A DNA stretch of 64,000 bases from Rhizobiaceae bacterium (GTDB lineage: Bacteria; Pseudomonadota; Alphaproteobacteria; Rhizobiales; Rhizobiaceae): positions 62,001-126,000 of the forward strand of contig JAMLJC010000001.1 of assembly GCA_023953845.1 (NCBI GenBank). The letters run 5' to 3'. The notes beneath the pieces were generated by a model. The model was not told where the DNA came from. It was given only the letters and a program-made list of their open reading frames with translations, and searched no databases. Positions 7,836-16,357 of the stretch are shown one piece after another. A program made the position numbers and the translations under genes. How positions within the stretch are numbered: position 1 is the first letter of the stretch; the number at the start of each line of letters is the position of its first letter.

Positions 7836-8885
7836 CTAATTTGGCGGCGCCAGCCGGATCGCGGCCTCGGCCTCGCGGCGCAATTGCGCGGGCAGTGCGT
7901 CGATGGGCATGATGCGCTCCCGCTGACGATCCCGAATCCGCAGGAACGGCAGCAGTTCGTAGGCGGCGATCCGGCCGCACTCCCAACTCGCGGTGCTGAT
8001 GTCGACGATGAACATCGCCCCCAGCCGCCGCATCTTGCGCGCCGACGAGTCGCCATGGAAGGTGCCCAGCCCATAGGCCACATAGGTCGACCCGATCCGT
8101 TCCACCGGCTGGATGCATCGCTGGTGATGACCCGCTATCAATCCCACGCCCCGCGCCGCCAGGGCGCCGGCCCGCTGTGCCGTTCGCACCCCCGGCCGTT
8201 CCGCGTTGTACCTGTCCCAGTGCGGAAAGGCGCACAATATGTCCAGACTTTCGGCCTCAGCGGCTAGCCAGTCATTGGCGGGCAAATCCTCGGTCAGCGT
8301 CACGCGCCTGCGAAATTGCCGGCGGGACCCTCGCCGCCACTCCGAGAAGGCGATGAGACCGACAGAGAGCCTGCCGACCGCGATGTCGTGGATGAAACCG
8401 TGCCGGCGGTTGCCGATCACGCGCACCTGCAGGGATTTCAGCGTCTCCAGCGTCTCCTCGAAGCCGGAGACAGACTGGTCCAGCATGGAATCATTGGCGA
8501 CCGAGAGCACCAGCCGGTCGGTCTCGATGCCCATCGCCGAGATGACGCCGAGAAGCGCTCCGGCGTTCATGTGACTCCGCCGGCCGAACCAGGAGCGCAC
8601 GGGGACATGCGGCTTCCGCACCACCGGACTGTTGCAGTTGGCGACGACCAGATCGGCCGACTGGAGCGCGCCGGCGATGGCGGGATGCAGCAAAGGCGCC
8701 TCGCGGCCATTGTCCGCCGCGATATCCCCAAGGAAGATGAGGCGCACGAAATCCACCGGCGGCTGCTTCATCAGGGCGGCCGCCATCGGCACCCATTGAC
8801 GCTCCGGCCCGGCGTCTTCGGTCTGAACGTTGCGCGATTTCCAGAACCTCGCGGGCATCGTGCGGCGGCTCGTCCTCCATCCCAA
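7836..8885 (-). CDS. CapA-family protein with altered active-site motifs
   Basis: Up to 349 residues; the start is uncertain, with ATG at 8885 or, behind GGAGGA, at 8858. The fold is that of CapA/PgsA metallophosphatase-like proteins linked to polyglutamate and capsule production: FLGDIAADNG, ADLVVANCNSPV, LSVANDSMLDQSVSGFEETL, GNRRHGF and AGHHQRCIQPVE. Usual members have NLE and NNHxxDxG at the second and third motifs; here the Asn-His pair is Asp-Ser and NLE is NCN. Activity may therefore be changed or lost. No signal peptide is evident. It lies alone, divergent from lgt. Confidence 0.7.
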   Translation of the reverse strand: MGWRTSRRTMPARFWKSRNVQTEDAGPERQWVPMAAALMKQPPVDFVRLIFLGDIAADNGREAPLLHPAIAGALQSADLVVANCNSPVVRKPHVPVRSWFGRRSHMNAGALLGVISAMGIETDRLVLSVANDSMLDQSVSGFEETLETLKSLQVRVIGNRRHGFIHDIAVGRLSVGLIAFSEWRRGSRRQFRRRVTLTEDLPANDWLAAEAESLDILCAFPHWDRYNAERPGVRTAQRAGALAARGVGLIAGHHQRCIQPVERIGSTYVAYGLGTFHGDSSARKMRRLGAMFIVDISTASWECGRIAAYELLPFLRIRDRQRERIMPIDALPAQLRREAEAAIRLAPPN

Positions 8886-9021
8886 AGGGTCGATGATGCC
8901 GGAATTTATGAAAAGATGGGGAATTTTCTCTTAACGAGGCTCGGCCCGACCTCGCCGGAAGATGCCTTGACCCCGCCGGCATTGCTGGCACATGGTCCCC
9001 GCGCCGACACCGGAGGCCATT

Positions 9022-9873
9022 TTGACCGAACACTTCCTGCTGCCGCTGGCCGCGCTGCCCTTCCCGAATATCGATCCCGTGATCATCCGCATCGGCCCGC
9101 TCGCGGTGCACTGGTACGGCGTCGGCTATATCGTCGGTATCCTCTTTGCCTGGTGGTATGCGCGCAAGCTGGTGGCGGCGGACCGGCTGTGGGCAGGCGG
9201 CAAGTCGCCGATCAGACAGCAGGACATAGACGATTTCCTCGTCTGGGCGGCAGTCGGCGTCGTGCTGGGCGGGCGGATCGGCTATATCCTCTTTTACGAC
9301 TTCGCCCGCTATATCCAGAACCCGGCCGACATATTCGCCATCTGGCAGGGCGGCATGTCGTTCCATGGCGGCTTTGCCGGAACGACGATCGCGATGGTGC
9401 TGTTCGCCCGCTCGCGCGGCTACAGCGTGCTGTCCATGTTCGATGTGATAGCAGCCGGAACGCCGGTGGGTCTCGGGCTCGTGCGAGCGGCGAATTTCAT
9501 CAATTCCGAGCTTTGGGGCCGGATCACCAACGTGCCGTGGGCGGTCGAGTTTCCCAATGGCGGTCCTTTCAACCGGCATCCGAGCCAGCTCTACGAGGCG
9601 CTGCTGGAGGGCCTAGTCCTGTTCGCGATTCTCGCTATCCTCGTCTGGGGAGTCCGGAAGCTCACGACGCCCGGTTTCGTCGCGGGAGCCTTCGTCGCCG
9701 GCTATGGCGCGGCCCGCATTTTCGTCGAATTCTTCCGCGAACCGGATGCGCAGCTCGGCTATCTCGCCGGCAACTGGCTGACCATGGGCATGATCCTGTC
9801 CCTGCCCATGGTCCTGATCGGTCTCTATCTGATGTGGCGGGCGCGGCCCGCATCGCCTGCCGTTCCGGCATGA
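9022..9873 (+). CDS. lgt: Prolipoprotein diacylglyceryl transferase
   Basis: Inner-membrane enzyme that transfers diacylglycerol from phosphatidylglycerol to the lipobox cysteine of prolipoproteins. About seven hydrophobic segments are visible. Lgt signatures are VHWYGVGYI near the N-terminus, GGRIGYILFYD, GGMSFHGGFAG, and the Lgt box region GLGLVRAANFINSELWG, followed by RHPSQLYEALLEG. The TTG at 9022 has GGAGG 5 bases upstream and gives 283 residues; an ATG at 8992 without a clear ribosome site would give 293. It overlaps the methyltransferase start by ATGA. It could process the lipoprotein at 13065. Confidence 0.95.
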   Translation: MTEHFLLPLAALPFPNIDPVIIRIGPLAVHWYGVGYIVGILFAWWYARKLVAADRLWAGGKSPIRQQDIDDFLVWAAVGVVLGGRIGYILFYDFARYIQNPADIFAIWQGGMSFHGGFAGTTIAMVLFARSRGYSVLSMFDVIAAGTPVGLGLVRAANFINSELWGRITNVPWAVEFPNGGPFNRHPSQLYEALLEGLVLFAILAILVWGVRKLTTPGFVAGAFVAGYGAARIFVEFFREPDAQLGYLAGNWLTMGMILSLPMVLIGLYLMWRARPASPAVPA

Positions 9874-10958
9874 GCCGTCTGAAGCGGCGCATCCTCGATC
9901 GCATCGGGGCGCTCGGGCCGATCCCGGTGCAGGAATACATGGCGCTGTGCCTGTCCGATCCTCAGGACGGCTACTACATGACGCACGAACCGTTCGGACG
10001 CGGCGGCGATTTCACCACCGCGCCCGAGGTGAGCCAGATGTTCGGCGAACTGATCGGCGCATGGATCGCAGCGACATGGCAAGCGCTCCGTCGACCGGAA
10101 GGGACGATGGTGGTCGAGATCGGTCCCGGGCGCGGCACGCTGATGAAGGACATCGCCCGGACGCTGCACAGGATCGCGCCCGCTCTTCATGGATCATCGC
10201 CCTACAGGCTGGTCGAAACCAGCGACAGGCTGGCCGCCCTGCAGGCGAGCACGTTGAAGGACGCAGGCGGCGAATTCGTCTGGCACAGCCACGTCGACGA
10301 TCTGCCGCCACGGCCGATGATCATCGTCGGCAACGAAATTTTCGACGCCATACCGGTCCGCCAGTATGTGAAGACCGGCAGCGGCTGGCGGGAACGGCTG
10401 GTCGATCTCGGCGATGGCGGCGCCCTTCGTTTCATCGCCGGTCCCGGCTCGCTCGACCCTTCGCTGCTCCCGACGGACGCCGGCGCCGCGCCGCAAGGCG
10501 CGATCTTCGAGGTTTCGCCGGCCCGTTCCGCCATGATGCAGGTGGTCGCGGAGCGCATCGCGCGCCATGGCGGCGCAGGCCTGTTCATCGATTATGGCCA
10601 CGTCACGCCCGGCATCGGCGACACCCTTCAGGCGCTGCGGAAACACGCCTATGACGACCCGCTTTCGCATCCCGGCGAGGCCGACCTGACGATCCATGTC
10701 GACTTCTCCGCACTGGCCGACTCGGCGCGAGTGGCCGGTCTGGAGGCACACATCACGACGCAGGGCGACTTCCTGCTTCGTCTCGGCCTGCTGGAGCGCG
10801 CCGGCGCGCTCGGTGCGGAGGCCGGGCCGGAGATCCGCGAACGCCTGACCGGGGAAGTCGAGCGGCTGGCCGCACCCGACCAGATGGGCGAACTGTTCAA
10901 GGTCCTCGCGATAGCCAGGACCGGCACGGCATGTCCCGGCTTCGCACCGGCCGATTGA
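9870..10958 (+). CDS. SAM-dependent methyltransferase, MidA/NDUFAF7 family
   Basis: 362 residues. Motif I for S-adenosylmethionine is VVEIGPGRGTLMKDI. Family signatures include the N-terminal IPVQEYMALCLSDPQDGYYMT, GDFTTAPEVSQMFGELIG, VGNEIFDAIPVRQ and GLFIDYGH. The human relative NDUFAF7 dimethylates an arginine of a complex I subunit, so a respiratory complex I role is plausible here, by family only. Start ATG overlaps the lgt stop (ATGA), indicating translational coupling; pgeF follows about 100 bases on. Confidence 0.9.
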   Translation: MSRLKRRILDRIGALGPIPVQEYMALCLSDPQDGYYMTHEPFGRGGDFTTAPEVSQMFGELIGAWIAATWQALRRPEGTMVVEIGPGRGTLMKDIARTLHRIAPALHGSSPYRLVETSDRLAALQASTLKDAGGEFVWHSHVDDLPPRPMIIVGNEIFDAIPVRQYVKTGSGWRERLVDLGDGGALRFIAGPGSLDPSLLPTDAGAAPQGAIFEVSPARSAMMQVVAERIARHGGAGLFIDYGHVTPGIGDTLQALRKHAYDDPLSHPGEADLTIHVDFSALADSARVAGLEAHITTQGDFLLRLGLLERAGALGAEAGPEIRERLTGEVERLAAPDQMGELFKVLAIARTGTACPGFAPAD

Positions 10959-11062
10959 CTCGCGAAAGACGCTGCATCACTGTCGACAACCGTCGGTTAC
11001 AGGGCGTTACTTTAGGTGGCGCGGCTTGACGAGCGGACCCGGGCAAAGGAGAAAGCGGCGAG

Positions 11063-11857
11063 ATGCTTGATTCTTCGAGACCCGATCCCCTGCGCGCGGA
11101 ACCTCTGGAAAACCTCGCGAAATCAGGGATCAGACATGGTTTTTTCACACGCGTCGGCGGCGTGTCGTCCGGGATTTATCATGGCCTGAACATCGGTACG
11201 GGCTCCGACGACGACCAGTCGCTCGTGCGGGAAAATCGCCGGCGCGTGGCGGCCTGGATGGGCGTTCCGGCCGACGCGCTGATCACCGCGCACCAGATTC
11301 ACTCGCCGGACGCGATCATCGTGCGGGCGCCATTCCCCGGTGAGCGGCCCAGGGCGGACGCGGTCGTCACCGATCGTCCGGGCATTGCCGTCGCGGCCTC
11401 CACTGCCGATTGCGGGCCGGTGCTGTTCGCCGATCCGCGGGCGCGCGTGGTCGGGGCCGCGCATGCCGGCTGGAAAGGCGCCTTCACCGGTGTTCTGGAA
11501 AGCACCGTCGCGGCCATGGAGAGCATCGGCGCGCGGCGTGAGAACATCATCGCCGTGCTCGGCCCGTCGATCAGCGCACGGAACTACGAAGTCGGTCCGG
11601 AATTCGTCGCCCGCTTCATCGAAGCCGACACCGGGAACGAGCGCTACTTCGAATCGTCGGGCGCGAACGGTCACGCATTGTTCGACCTCAATCGCTATAC
11701 GGTCGATCGCCTCGGACGCGCCGGCGTGAACGCCACGCAGCTCGGCCGCTGCACCTATGCCGAAGAAGACCTTTTCTATTCCTATCGCCGCACGACACAT
11801 CGCGGCGAGGCGGACTACGGCCGCCAGATTTCCGCGATCGTTCTGGAGGATATTTGA
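11063..11857 (+). CDS. pgeF: Peptidoglycan editing factor, laccase-domain (YfiH) family
   Basis: 264 residues of the multicopper-oxidase-like YfiH fold. Conserved pieces: IRHGFFTRVGGVS, ALITAHQIHS (metal His), ASTADCGPVLFAD (Cys ligand) and GAAHAGWKGAF (His ligand), then LGPSISARNYEVG. In E. coli the homologue removes wrongly inserted L-Ser from peptidoglycan precursors; other members act on purine nucleosides. The stop overlaps the next gene's start (TGATG at 11855-11859). A poor AT-rich stretch upstream gives no clear promoter. Confidence 0.92.
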   Translation: MLDSSRPDPLRAEPLENLAKSGIRHGFFTRVGGVSSGIYHGLNIGTGSDDDQSLVRENRRRVAAWMGVPADALITAHQIHSPDAIIVRAPFPGERPRADAVVTDRPGIAVAASTADCGPVLFADPRARVVGAAHAGWKGAFTGVLESTVAAMESIGARRENIIAVLGPSISARNYEVGPEFVARFIEADTGNERYFESSGANGHALFDLNRYTVDRLGRAGVNATQLGRCTYAEEDLFYSYRRTTHRGEADYGRQISAIVLEDI

Positions 11858-13008
11858 TGGCGCTGCATTTTGAACGCACCGAGTTCGACGCAAGGCGCGA
11901 CCGCCTGATCCTCGAGATGATCGAGCGCAAGCTGGACGCCATCGTGCTCTTCGCGCAGGAAAGCATGTACTGGCTGACCGGCTACGACACCTTCGGCTTC
12001 TGCTTCTTCCAGTCGCTGGTGGTGAAGGCGGATGGCTCGATGGTGCTGCTCACCCGTTCCGCAGACCTGCGGCAGGCGCGTCACACGTCCATCATCGACA
12101 ACATCCTGGTCTGGACGGATCGCGCCGACGCCAACCCGACGGTGGATCTGCGCAATCTGCTGAACGACATGGACCTGCTCGGCCGCCGCATCGGCGTCGA
12201 ATACGACACGCACGGCCTGACCGCCTTCAACGGCCGGCGGCTCGACGAACAGTTGCAGACCTTCGCCCAGATCGTCGACGCCTCCGGCATTGTCGGACGC
12301 CTGAGGCTGTTCAAGAGCCCCGCCGAGATCAGGAAGGTGGAAAAGGCGGCCGCCCTCGCCGACGACGCGCTCGATGCCGCGCTGCCGCTCATCAGGCAGG
12401 GCGGCGACGAGGGCGCGATCCTGGCGGCCATGCAGGGCGCGGTCTTCGCCGGCGGCGGCGACTATCCGGCCAACGAGTTCATCATCGGTTCCGGCGCCGA
12501 TGCGCTGCTCTGCCGCTACAAGGCCGGGCGGCGCAAGCTCGCCAAGAACGACCAGCTGACGCTGGAATGGGCGGGCGTGTACCATCACTACCACGCGGCG
12601 ATGATGCGCACGGTGCTGACCGGCAAGGTCTCGAAGCGCCATCAGGAGCTCTTCGATGCGTCGAAGGATGCGCTGCAGGCGGTCGAGGCCGCGATGGTGC
12701 CCGGCAAGACCTTTGGCGACGTCTTCGACGCGCATGCGAAGAGCATGGAGGCGCACGGGCTCACCAAGCACCGTCTGAACGCCTGCGGCTACTCGCTCGG
12801 CGCCCGCTTCACGCCGTCCTGGATGGACATGCCGATGTTCTATCAGGGCAACCCCGAGCCGATCGCGCCCGACATGACTCTGTTCGCGCACATGATCATC
12901 ATGGATTCCGAGAGCGAAACGGCGATGACGCTGGGCCGGACCTACCTCACGACCGATTCGCAGCCCCGCGCCCTCTCCCGCCATGATCTCGACTTGATCG
13001 TGCAGTGA
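11857..13008 (+). CDS. M24-fold (creatinase/Xaa-Pro peptidase-like) hydrolase without metal ligands
   Basis: 383 residues: an N-terminal creatinase-type domain (YWLTGYDTFGFCFFQ, RRIGVEYDTHGL) and a C-terminal pita-bread domain. At the positions where metallopeptidases carry Asp, Asp, His, Glu, Glu this protein has Glu and Ala in TLEWAGVYHHYHAAMMRT, Tyr for His in CGYSLGARF, and no Glu in TLFAHMIIMDSESE. That resembles creatinase, which uses the same fold without metal, and ectoine hydrolase-type relatives. Substrate unknown. It is translationally coupled to pgeF by a TGATG overlap. Confidence 0.85.
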   Translation: MALHFERTEFDARRDRLILEMIERKLDAIVLFAQESMYWLTGYDTFGFCFFQSLVVKADGSMVLLTRSADLRQARHTSIIDNILVWTDRADANPTVDLRNLLNDMDLLGRRIGVEYDTHGLTAFNGRRLDEQLQTFAQIVDASGIVGRLRLFKSPAEIRKVEKAAALADDALDAALPLIRQGGDEGAILAAMQGAVFAGGGDYPANEFIIGSGADALLCRYKAGRRKLAKNDQLTLEWAGVYHHYHAAMMRTVLTGKVSKRHQELFDASKDALQAVEAAMVPGKTFGDVFDAHAKSMEAHGLTKHRLNACGYSLGARFTPSWMDMPMFYQGNPEPIAPDMTLFAHMIIMDSESETAMTLGRTYLTTDSQPRALSRHDLDLIVQ

Positions 13009-13064
13009 TTCTCTGGACTGAACGGCATGGCAGGGGTGCGGCATGCCGAGGGGAATGTGAACCG

Positions 13065-13643
13065 ATGACGCGACCGCGTCCGTCACCCGTCTGTGTCGTT
13101 GCGGCGATGGCGATGCTGTCGGCCTGCACCAGCACGGACGTGCTGGAGCCTTCCGCGATCGCAGCGGACAGCCGTACGACGGCGGCGGGTTCGGCGGCGA
13201 CCGCTTCGGTTCAGACTCCGGCGCAAGCACCCGCCGGCACGACATCGACGACCGACCGAAGCACCGCAACAGCAGCCCTGCCCGCCGTCAGCCGCCTGCA
13301 ATTCGCGCCGATCATCGGCACGCCGGTCGAGGCGGCCGCGCCGCTCACCGAGCGGCTGGCGCTGAGAGCGCGGGAGCGCGGCATCGCCATCGCGCCAAGC
13401 GGCGAGCCGCAGACCTATGTGCTGAAGGGCTATTTCTCCGCGCTGCCGGAAGGCAAGGAAACGACGGTCGTCTATGTCTGGGACGTGCTCGATTCTTCCG
13501 GCAACCGCCTCCACCGCATCCAGGGGCAGCAGGTGGCGCAGGGCGGCAACGGCTGGTCCTCCGTTTCCGCATCGACCATGCAGGCCATCGCCGATCAGAC
13601 CATGGAACAGCTCGCTGGCTGGTTCGGCCGAACGTCCGGCTGA
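13065..13643 (+). CDS. Putative lipoprotein of unknown function
   Basis: 192 residues. The N-terminus (PVCVVAAMAMLSAC) has a lipobox LSAC with the lipidated Cys at residue 21, then a low-complexity Ser/Thr/Ala/Pro linker to about residue 75. The folded C-terminal part contains VSRLQFAPIIGTPVEAAAPL, YVLKGYFSALPEGKETTVVYVWDVLD and a final amphipathic helix. The ATG at 13065 is chosen because it places the signal peptide correctly. I do not recognise the C-terminal domain, which repeats a pattern seen in rhizobial hypothetical lipoproteins. Its 100-base gap to prs holds nothing I recognise. Confidence 0.78.
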   Translation: MTRPRPSPVCVVAAMAMLSACTSTDVLEPSAIAADSRTTAAGSAATASVQTPAQAPAGTTSTTDRSTATAALPAVSRLQFAPIIGTPVEAAAPLTERLALRARERGIAIAPSGEPQTYVLKGYFSALPEGKETTVVYVWDVLDSSGNRLHRIQGQQVAQGGNGWSSVSASTMQAIADQTMEQLAGWFGRTSG

Positions 13644-13745
13644 ACGGATGGAGCCGTACGAAGTCGCGCAAAACGTCGGATCGCCGCTTGCAATACCGGC
13701 GCTGAGCGCTAAAAGCCCGCTCAAAGCGTCGGCCAAGGCAATCGC

Positions 13746-14678
13746 ATGAAACTCTTTGCGGGCAATTCCAACCGGGTGCTGGCCGAGGCCGTCACCCGCT
13801 ATCTGAACATCCCGCTCGGGAAGGCAAGCGTCCGGCGCTTCGCGGACCAGGAAATATTCGTCGAAATCCAGGAGAACGTCCGCGGCGAGGACGTCTTCGT
13901 CCTGCAATCCACCTCCTTTCCGGCCAACGATCACCTGATGGAACTGCTCATCATGATCGACGCCTTCATGCGTTCATCGGCACGCCGCATCACGGCGGTG
14001 ATCCCCTACTTCGGCTATGCCCGTCAGGATCGCCGCGCCTCGGGTCGCACGCCCATCTCCGCCAAGCTGGTCGCCAACCTCATCGCGCATGCCGGCGCCA
14101 ACCGCGTCCTGACGCTCGACCTGCATGCCGGCCAGATCCAGGGTTTCTTCGACATCCCGACCGACAACCTGTTTGCGGCGCCGGTGATCACCCGCGACAT
14201 AAAGTCGAAATACAACACCTCCAACGTCATGGTCGTCTCGCCTGACGTCGGCGGCGTGGTGCGTGCGCGGGCCGTCGCCAAGCGCATCGACGCCCAGCTC
14301 GCCATCGTCGACAAACGCCGCGAGCGGCCGGGCGAATCCGAAGTGATGAACATCATCGGCGACGTGCGCGGCAAGGATTGCATGCTGATCGACGACATCG
14401 TCGATTCCGGCGGCACGCTCTGCAACGCCGCCGACGCGCTTCTGGCCAATGGGGCGACGAGCGTCACCGCCTACATCACCCACGGCGTCCTGTCCGGCGG
14501 AGCTGCCGCGCGCATCACCGGTTCGAAGCTCAAGGAACTGGTGATCACCGACTCGATCCAGCCCACCCAGGCCGTGACGGACGCGCACAACATCCGCGTG
14601 CTGCCGATCAGCGATCTGATCGGCGAGGCGATCTCCCGCACCGCGACCGAGGAATCGGTTTCAAGCCTGTTCGACTGA
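13746..14678 (+). CDS. prs: Ribose-phosphate pyrophosphokinase
   Basis: 310 residues. Makes PRPP from ribose 5-phosphate and ATP, feeding purine, pyrimidine, NAD, histidine and tryptophan synthesis. Visible are the N-terminal KLFAGNSNRVLAEAV, the flexible loop RQDRRASGRTPISA, the DLHAGQIQGFFDIPTDNL motif, and the PRPP-binding loop MLIDDIVDSGGT. Length fits class I enzymes. It converges with the TauE-type gene, with only 21 bases between the two stops. apt and trpE(G) pathways in this window consume its product. Confidence 0.97.
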   Translation: MKLFAGNSNRVLAEAVTRYLNIPLGKASVRRFADQEIFVEIQENVRGEDVFVLQSTSFPANDHLMELLIMIDAFMRSSARRITAVIPYFGYARQDRRASGRTPISAKLVANLIAHAGANRVLTLDLHAGQIQGFFDIPTDNLFAAPVITRDIKSKYNTSNVMVVSPDVGGVVRARAVAKRIDAQLAIVDKRRERPGESEVMNIIGDVRGKDCMLIDDIVDSGGTLCNAADALLANGATSVTAYITHGVLSGGAAARITGSKLKELVITDSIQPTQAVTDAHNIRVLPISDLIGEAISRTATEESVSSLFD

Positions 14679-14699
14679 TCCTGCGGCGCGACCTCAGGC

Positions 14700-15464
14700 C
14701 TATCTCAGCAAGCCGTCGAGCGTCGGCAGCCCGATGATCGCACTTGCCGCGATCAGGCCGTAGCAGATCCGCCTGAACGTCGCCTCGTTGGCGCGGCTGA
14801 ACAGCCGGGTACCGGCAAACAGCCCCACCCCGAAGGCGGGGCCGATCAGGATGGAAAGCTGTATCGACTGCCACGTCAGAAGACCGGCGGCCAGATAGCT
14901 CGCAATCGACAGCACGCTCGAAATCGCGAAATAGAGAACGATGTTCGCCCGCACCATCTGCGGCGTGAAGGCGCCGCCCAGCCAGTAGGCGACGACCGGT
15001 GGGCCGCCGACCTGCGCCGCGCCGGAGAAAAGCCCGGATGTCATCCCGACGGCGACCGTCATGCCCGCCGGCGCGCGGCCATGATAGCGCCAGCCGGACA
15101 TCAGCAGCGCGAGCAGCGTCACCACGATCGCCACGATTGCCCAGCGGATCGCGGCCGGATCGGCATGTGTGAGAAGATAGGTGCCGGCGGGCACGCCCAC
15201 GGCGGCGCCGACCGCCATCAGCGCGACATTCGGCCGATCCGCATTCCGCCATGCTTTCGGAACGAGACCGGGCGTCAGCACGACATCGACGATCAACAGC
15301 AGCGGCACCGCAAGCTTGGGTCCCACGACGGAACTGGCCAGCGGCACGAAGATGAGCGCGCCGCCGAACCCGGAAAATCCGCGTGCGCAACCCGCCACGA
15401 ATGCCGAGACAAGGAGGAAGACCATGCCCGCATAGGATAGGTCGGCAGGAAGATATTCGTGCAT
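14700..15464 (-). CDS. TauE/SafE-family sulfite/organosulfonate exporter
   Basis: 254-residue membrane protein with about eight hydrophobic segments in two repeats. The N-terminal repeat has GCARGFSGFGGALIFVPL, the second GLFSGAAQVGGPPVVAYWL, the paired motif typical of the TauE/SafE (DUF81) family. Members move sulfite, sulfoacetate or related anions, but the substrate here is not indicated by neighbours. Start at the ATG at 15464. It is divergent from rplY and convergent with prs. Confidence 0.88.
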   Translation of the reverse strand: MHEYLPADLSYAGMVFLLVSAFVAGCARGFSGFGGALIFVPLASSVVGPKLAVPLLLIVDVVLTPGLVPKAWRNADRPNVALMAVGAAVGVPAGTYLLTHADPAAIRWAIVAIVVTLLALLMSGWRYHGRAPAGMTVAVGMTSGLFSGAAQVGGPPVVAYWLGGAFTPQMVRANIVLYFAISSVLSIASYLAAGLLTWQSIQLSILIGPAFGVGLFAGTRLFSRANEATFRRICYGLIAASAIIGLPTLDGLLR

Positions 15465-15560
15465 GAGGCCGCCGGGCGATTGATCTCTTTTCCCCGCAGA
15501 TATAGCGGATGATGTCCCGGCGTGATGCCGCCACCGGGACGTTGGCCGTTGGCCAGCCGG

Positions 15561-15590
15561 CTTGCGCGGCGCGGGCCCATCCGCTATAGA
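15561..15590 (+). promoter_or_regulatory. Candidate promoter of rplY-pth
   Basis: TTGCGC near 15562-15567, a 17-base spacer and TATAGA at about 15585-15590. This form is typical of rhizobial translation genes. It gives a leader of about 120 bases. Confidence 0.55.
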
Positions 15591-15627
15591 GCCGCCACCC
15601 GCGTAGACACCCTTGGAGGCAACGCGG

Positions 15628-15656
15628 ATGAGAGCCGCCCACCCGGCGGCTTTCGA
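15628..15656 (+). promoter_or_regulatory. Hairpin in rplY leader
   Basis: AGCCGCC (about 15632-15638) pairs with GGCGGCT (about 15645-15651), followed by TTC. An ATG at 15628 has TTGGAGG upstream and opens a reading frame that runs out of frame into rplY. This may be a control element, but nothing proves it. Confidence 0.35.
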
Positions 15657-15718
15657 CGTTTACGGGCATGCCGCCGCTGCGGCTCCCGCAAGCGCTCCAC
15701 AACTTGAAAGGAAAAGCC

Positions 15719-16333
15719 ATGAGCAATTCGTACGAGCTCAAGGCCGAAGCGCGCGAACAGGTCGGTAAGGGGTCCGCCCGTGCAGTTCGTCGCGACGGCA
15801 AAGTGCCTGCAGTCATCTATGGCGACAAGCAGCCTCCCCTGGCGATCGCTCTGTCGTACAAGGAAATCTACTACAAGATCCACGGCGGCGGCTTCCTGAC
15901 CACCGTCGCGACGATCGACGTGGACGGCAAGAAGATCCAGGTCCTTCCGAAGGATTACCAACTCGACCCGATCCGCGACTTCCCCATGCATGTCGACTTC
16001 CTGCGCGTCGGCAAGGACACGGAAGTGAATGTGGAAGTCCCGGTGCACTTCATCAATCACGAGCAGTCGCCCGGTCTGAAGCGCGGCGGCGCGCTGAACG
16101 TCGTGCGCCACGAGGTTGAGTTCCACTGCCCGGCGAACGCCATTCCGGAATTCATCACGGTCGACCTTGCAGGCGCCGATATCGGCGATTCCATCCACAT
16201 TTCGGCAGTCAAGCTCCCGGCCGGCGTCAAGCCGGTCATCGCGGATCGCGATTTCACCATCGCAACCATCGCCGGCTCTGCAGCGGCGAGGTCGGAAGAC
16301 GACGCAGCCGCCCCGGCCGCCGAGGCGGAGTAA
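15719..16333 (+). CDS. rplY: 50S ribosomal protein L25 (general stress protein Ctc type)
   Basis: 204 residues: an N-terminal L25 domain that binds 5S rRNA (KGSARAVRRDGKVPAVIYGD) and a C-terminal CTC/TL5-type beta domain of about 100 residues, as in most alphaproteobacteria. It ends in an Ala/Glu-rich tail. The ATG at 15719 follows GAAAGGAAAAGCC. pth begins 24 bases after the stop, a common pairing in rhizobia, so the two are one operon. Confidence 0.96.
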   Translation: MSNSYELKAEAREQVGKGSARAVRRDGKVPAVIYGDKQPPLAIALSYKEIYYKIHGGGFLTTVATIDVDGKKIQVLPKDYQLDPIRDFPMHVDFLRVGKDTEVNVEVPVHFINHEQSPGLKRGGALNVVRHEVEFHCPANAIPEFITVDLAGADIGDSIHISAVKLPAGVKPVIADRDFTIATIAGSAAARSEDDAAAPAAEAE

Positions 16334-16357
16334 TCCGGCAGTCCGGGAGCCAAGTCG

